A stretch of 16,674 nt of DNA from Bryobacteraceae bacterium. GTDB lineage: Bacteria; Acidobacteriota; Terriglobia; Bryobacterales; Bryobacteraceae. Position numbers and translations under genes: made by a program. Shown piece after piece: positions 14,200 to 16,674 of this stretch. The notes beneath the pieces are model-generated. The model was given only the letters and a program-made list of their open reading frames with translations, was not told the DNA's origin and did no database searches. The stretch is taken from NCBI GenBank assembly GCA_025350445.1, contig JANXXV010000992.1:1-16674 (forward strand), given 5' to 3'. Every line of letters begins with the position of its first letter. Position 1 is the stretch's first letter.

Positions 14200-14966
14200 G
14201 ACCGCTGAGAGCATTTCTGGTGGACGACGAACAGCTTGCGTTGAAGCGTCTGGCGCGGCTGTTGGAACAAACGGGCCGCGTTGAAATTGCCGGGCGCAGC
14301 GCGGACCCGGTGGATGCTATCGCGCAACTGCGTACGCTGGCCGTGGATGTTTTGTTTCTGGATATTCAGATGCCGGGGATGACCGGTTTCGAGATGCTTT
14401 CGAAATTGGCCGATGAGCCGCTGGTGATTTTCACCACCGCTTATCACCAGTATGCGCTGCGGGCGTTTGAGGTGAATTCCATCGGCTATCTGCTGAAGCC
14501 GGTGGAGATGCAGCAACTGGAGCGGACGCTGAACAAGCTGGACCGCATCCGCGGCGGCAGCGAGCCGCGTCCGGAATTGGGTGCGCTGTTGCAGCAGATC
14601 TCGTCCGTGCTGCAGGCGCGCGCGCCGGAATACCCGGAACGGCTCGCCTCACGGTTGGGCGAGCGGGTGGAGTTTATCGATTTGGAAAGGGTGACGCATC
14701 TGTTTGCCAAGGACAAGCTGACTTATGCGGCTACCGCGGTGAAAGATTACTGTTTGGATTTGACCATCTCCGAGTTGGAGTTGAAGCTCGATCCGAAGAA
14801 ATTTGTGCGCATTCACCGGTCTACTATTGTCAATGCGAGTTACGTGCATGAGCTGTATTCCTGGTTCGCCGGACGGATGCTGCTGCGGTTAAAAGACGAG
14901 AAGAAAACTGAGCTTACGGTGGCGCGGGATCGGGTGAAGGCGCTTAAGGAGCATTTGGGGATTTGA
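14196..14966 (+). CDS. LytTR-type response regulator
   Basis: A 256-residue protein from the ATG at 14196, which overlaps the kinase stop; a longer in-frame extension back to 14028 lies inside the kinase gene and is not real. The receiver domain (residues 1 to about 120) has the acidic pair Asp10-Asp11, the phospho-acceptor Asp56 (LFLDIQMPGMTGF), the conserved Thr in IFTTAYHQYALRAF and the Lys in YLLKPV. The C-terminal LytTR DNA-binding domain (about 155-256) has ERVTHLFAKDKLTYAATAVK, then KKFVRIHRSTIVNASYVHEL, and ends LTVARDRVKALKEHLGI. It would bind direct repeats upstream of target genes. I saw no clear LytTR site in the 130-bp divergent region. Function as partner of the adjacent kinase is near certain; the regulon is unknown. 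Confidence 0.95.
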   Translation: MRPLRAFLVDDEQLALKRLARLLEQTGRVEIAGRSADPVDAIAQLRTLAVDVLFLDIQMPGMTGFEMLSKLADEPLVIFTTAYHQYALRAFEVNSIGYLLKPVEMQQLERTLNKLDRIRGGSEPRPELGALLQQISSVLQARAPEYPERLASRLGERVEFIDLERVTHLFAKDKLTYAATAVKDYCLDLTISELELKLDPKKFVRIHRSTIVNASYVHELYSWFAGRMLLRLKDEKKTELTVARDRVKALKEHLGI

Positions 14967-14968
14967 CG

Positions 14969-15020
14969 GGCAGGCCCGGCCAGGGGGCCGGTCCGCAGGC
15001 GAGGGCGCCTGCCCCACCGG
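14969..15020. repeat. Tandem double-hairpin repeat, copy D, between two convergent genes
   Basis: CCGGCC-AGGG-GGCCGG (14976-14991) and GCAGGCG-AGGG-CGCCTGC (14995-15012) are followed by CCCACCGGG. The stems differ from copies B and C but remain fully paired, with the AGGG loop and 3' tail kept. GGCAGGC (14969-14975) can also pair with GCCTGCC (15007-15013). It lies just past the regulator stop and before the convergent KAS II stop, a natural place for a bidirectional terminator. Confidence 0.8.
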
Positions 15021-15072
15021 GAGCCCAAATTGAGAGAGCCCAAACTGATACAACCAACTGCCGTTTTTAGGG

Positions 15073-16290
15073 TCAAAGACCGTTCGGGGATCTGAACACC
15101 AGCACTGCGTTCAGGCCGCCGAAGGCGAACGAGTTGGAGATGGCGAACTCAACCTCGGCGGCGCGCGCGGTGTTTGGAACTATGTCCAGATCGCACAACG
15201 GATCGGCTTCGGTGAAATTTGCCGTTGGCGGAATGATGCCATTCTGTAACGCCAGCAGAGTGGCCACCGCTTCAATTGCGCCCGCCGCGCCCAGCGCATG
15301 ACCGTGCATCGACTTGGTGGAGCTGACCAGCAAGCGGTCCGCGTGAGCGCCGAACGCCTTGCGGATGGCTGCCGTTTCACTGACATCGTTAGCGATTGTG
15401 CCGGTTCCATGCGCATTGACGTAGCCTACCGACTCTGGCTCGATACCGCCGTCCTTCATCGCGGCCGTCATCGCCAGCGCAGCTCCATCGGGAGAGGGCT
15501 GGGTGATGTGATGGGCGTCCGAGGACATGCCGAAACCCACAACCTCACCCAGGATTTCGGCGCCGCGCGCTCTGGCCGCCTCGAGCGTTTCCAGCACCAG
15601 CATGGCGCCGCCTTCTCCCAACACCAGGCCGCGGCGATCCTTTGAAAAGGGCCGGCACGTGTCGGGCGAAACCACACGCATGGCCTCCCACGCTTTCAGA
15701 AAGCCGTAGCTGAAAACGGCCTCGCTGCCGCCGGTGATGGCCGAATCCGCCATGCCATAGCGGACCATCTGGTAGGCCTGGCCGATGGCATGATTCGAAG
15801 AGGAACACGCCGTGGATACGGTATAGGTGGGCCCGGTGATACCGAACCCCATTGAGATCTGGCTGGCGCCGGAGTTCGCCATGACGCGCGGAATCATCAT
15901 GGGATTCACGCGCGGCAAGCCTTTCTTATACATGTCTACGAAACCGTCGTCCATGGCGCCCTGTCCGCCCACGCAGGACCCGGTTACGATGGCTGTGCGT
16001 GCCGGGTTACTAAAAACGATGCCTGACTGTGCCACTGCTTCGCGAGCGGCGATCACGGCGTATTGCGCGAACCGGTCGGTGAGGCCGATCTGCTTTTCTT
16101 CGAAATACCGTTGCGGGTCGTAGGCGGAAACCTCCGCGCCGTTCTGAAAGCGGAATTGTTGCCGGTCAATGGACTCTATGGGGCGGATGCCGGAGCGGCC
16201 TTCGGCCAGTGATTGCCAGAATGCAATCCGGTCCGCGCCCAAGGCGGAGATCACGCCGATTCCTGTGACGACGACGCGGTGCTCAGGCAC
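15073..16290 (-). CDS. Beta-ketoacyl-ACP synthase II (FabF-like KAS)
   Basis: A 405-residue condensing enzyme that extends acyl-ACP with malonyl-ACP. The thiolase-fold signatures are complete: Cys162 in STACSSSNHA, His294 in NAHGTGT and His331 in STKSMHGHALGAAG, so it should be catalytically active and not a chain-length factor. The start is GTG at 16290, chosen because it gives the standard N-terminus (HRVVVTGIGVISALG); a GGAG lies about 12 nt upstream. It overlaps the end of the acyl carrier protein gene by 8 nt. The neighbours (ACP and a polysaccharide deacetylase, not fabD/fabG) suggest a specialised acyl or polyketide-like pathway and not the housekeeping fab operon. That role is inference, so no gene symbol is given; the enzyme class is firm. 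Confidence 0.93.
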   Translation of the reverse strand: MPEHRVVVTGIGVISALGADRIAFWQSLAEGRSGIRPIESIDRQQFRFQNGAEVSAYDPQRYFEEKQIGLTDRFAQYAVIAAREAVAQSGIVFSNPARTAIVTGSCVGGQGAMDDGFVDMYKKGLPRVNPMMIPRVMANSGASQISMGFGITGPTYTVSTACSSSNHAIGQAYQMVRYGMADSAITGGSEAVFSYGFLKAWEAMRVVSPDTCRPFSKDRRGLVLGEGGAMLVLETLEAARARGAEILGEVVGFGMSSDAHHITQPSPDGAALAMTAAMKDGGIEPESVGYVNAHGTGTIANDVSETAAIRKAFGAHADRLLVSSTKSMHGHALGAAGAIEAVATLLALQNGIIPPTANFTEADPLCDLDIVPNTARAAEVEFAISNSFAFGGLNAVLVFRSPNGL

Positions 16291-16525
16291 TGGCGGTCAG
16301 TTTCTCCACGCCGGCCGCCATTTCCCGGACAGTCCGGATGCCGCGCGCCTCATCGTCGGGAATGCTGATATTGAATTCGTTCTCCAGTGCGAACAAGATG
16401 TTGATGCCGTCGAGAGAATCGATTTTCAATTCCTCGAACGTGCTATCGGCGGTAATTGTATCCACCGGAATGTGTTGGGTGGTGGCGAACACATTGATCA
16501 CTCGGGTCATTAGATCGTCGGGCAT
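16283..16525 (-). CDS. Acyl carrier protein
   Basis: An 80-residue acidic protein. The phosphopantetheine site is Ser37 in LKIDSLDGINILFALENEF, a DSL motif in the usual place for an ACP. Total length and the helix pattern also fit. The ATG at 16525 lies inside the end of the upstream deacetylase gene (16-nt overlap), and the stop overlaps the KAS II start, so the three are translationally linked. Helix II differs somewhat from housekeeping ACPs (DSLDGINILFALE rather than DSLDTVELVMALE), in line with a dedicated carrier for the adjacent KAS. A phosphopantetheinyl transferase is not in the window. Confidence 0.92.
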   Translation of the reverse strand: MPDDLMTRVINVFATTQHIPVDTITADSTFEELKIDSLDGINILFALENEFNISIPDDEARGIRTVREMAAGVEKLTASA

Positions 16526-16674
16526 AAAAGTTGACTCACCGTCTCAAGGCGAAAGCCCTGATCCAGCAAAAATGGGATCATGGTGCGGACAGCCTCAATT
16601 GTACTGGTAACATCGGGTTGGGTTGCGATTCCACGTCCATCGTGAAGGCACAGGATAGCCCCGTTCTTCACGGT
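16510..16674 (-). CDS. Polysaccharide deacetylase (NodB-type) family, C-terminal part, cut by right edge
   Basis: 54 codons plus a TAA stop at 16512-16510 are read leftwards from the window edge. The sequence (KNGAILCLHDGRGIATQPDV, STIEAVRTMIPFLLDQGFRL, ETVSQLL) matches the last part of NodB-homology domains: GxIxLxHD, then a helix holding an xTxxALxxxIPxLxxxGF pattern, then the VTVSELL-like end. The catalytic metal-binding Asp and His pairs lie further upstream, outside the window. The family removes acyl groups from N-acetylated or O-acetylated sugars in envelope polymers. The C-terminus overlaps the ACP gene by 16 nt, so it is the upstream member of this operon. Confidence 0.82.
   Translation of the reverse strand, partial: TVKNGAILCLHDGRGIATQPDVTSTIEAVRTMIPFLLDQGFRLETVSQLLCPTI

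Noticed and set aside
1..16674. CRISPR array, tRNA or rRNA, intact transposase, toxin-antitoxin or defence genes
   Set aside because: None seen: repeats here are dispersed or inverted and not regularly spaced, and no protein shows the needed motifs. A tRNA-finding program could confirm the absence of tRNA genes.

Overview
The window looks like a chromosomal segment of an Acidobacteriota bacterium, probably Solibacteres/Bryobacterales. This is inferred from gene content, with no marker gene to confirm it. The clues are a planctomycete-type cytochrome (PSCyt1/DUF1549/DUF1553) gene next to a Tat-exported DUF1501 gene, several secreted beta-propeller-like proteins, twin-arginine signals, a high-GC coding bias and repeat-rich intergenic DNA. 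No tRNA, rRNA, CRISPR array or intact transposase was seen.

Layout. 1-2820 (minus): a two-gene operon of a di-heme-motif PSCyt1/DUF1549/DUF1553 protein followed by a DUF1501 protein cut by the left edge. 2821-3584: gene-free, with a short inverted-repeat element. 3585-3857 (plus): a small four-cysteine protein, probably a zinc ribbon. 4091-5292 (minus): a monoheme cytochrome c and an outer-membrane beta-barrel protein that overlap, behind a recognisable promoter and a 17-bp palindrome. 5590-6114 (plus): a DUF4440 lipoprotein. 6122-6812: a frameshifted PAP2/vanadium-haloperoxidase-like pseudogene that still shows all three family motifs. 6860-8254: an unrecognised secreted protein. 8317-8900: an aldo/keto reductase pseudogene split at one CTAG site by two small inverted-repeat elements of 200 and 120 bp. 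9255-10310: a secreted YncE-like beta-propeller. 10316-12989 (minus): an APC permease and an MFS transporter. 13120-14966 (plus): a LytS/LytT-type two-component pair. 15073-16674 (minus): a polysaccharide deacetylase (cut by the right edge), an acyl carrier protein and a KAS II enzyme in overlapping frames.

The most notable things lie between the genes: four copies of a tandem double-hairpin repeat whose stems vary while pairing is kept; the two MITE-like elements in the reductase pseudogene, whose ends can be matched so precisely that the original reading frame can be rebuilt; and a 130-codon in-frame domain in the DUF1553 protein bounded by an exact 17-bp direct repeat. Several genes have a TAAAAT-like -10 hexamer only 6-9 nt before the start codon, which suggests leaderless transcripts. 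I found no clear new defence or mobile system. The right-edge ACP/KAS/deacetylase operon is the most likely part of a larger uncharacterised biosynthetic cluster.
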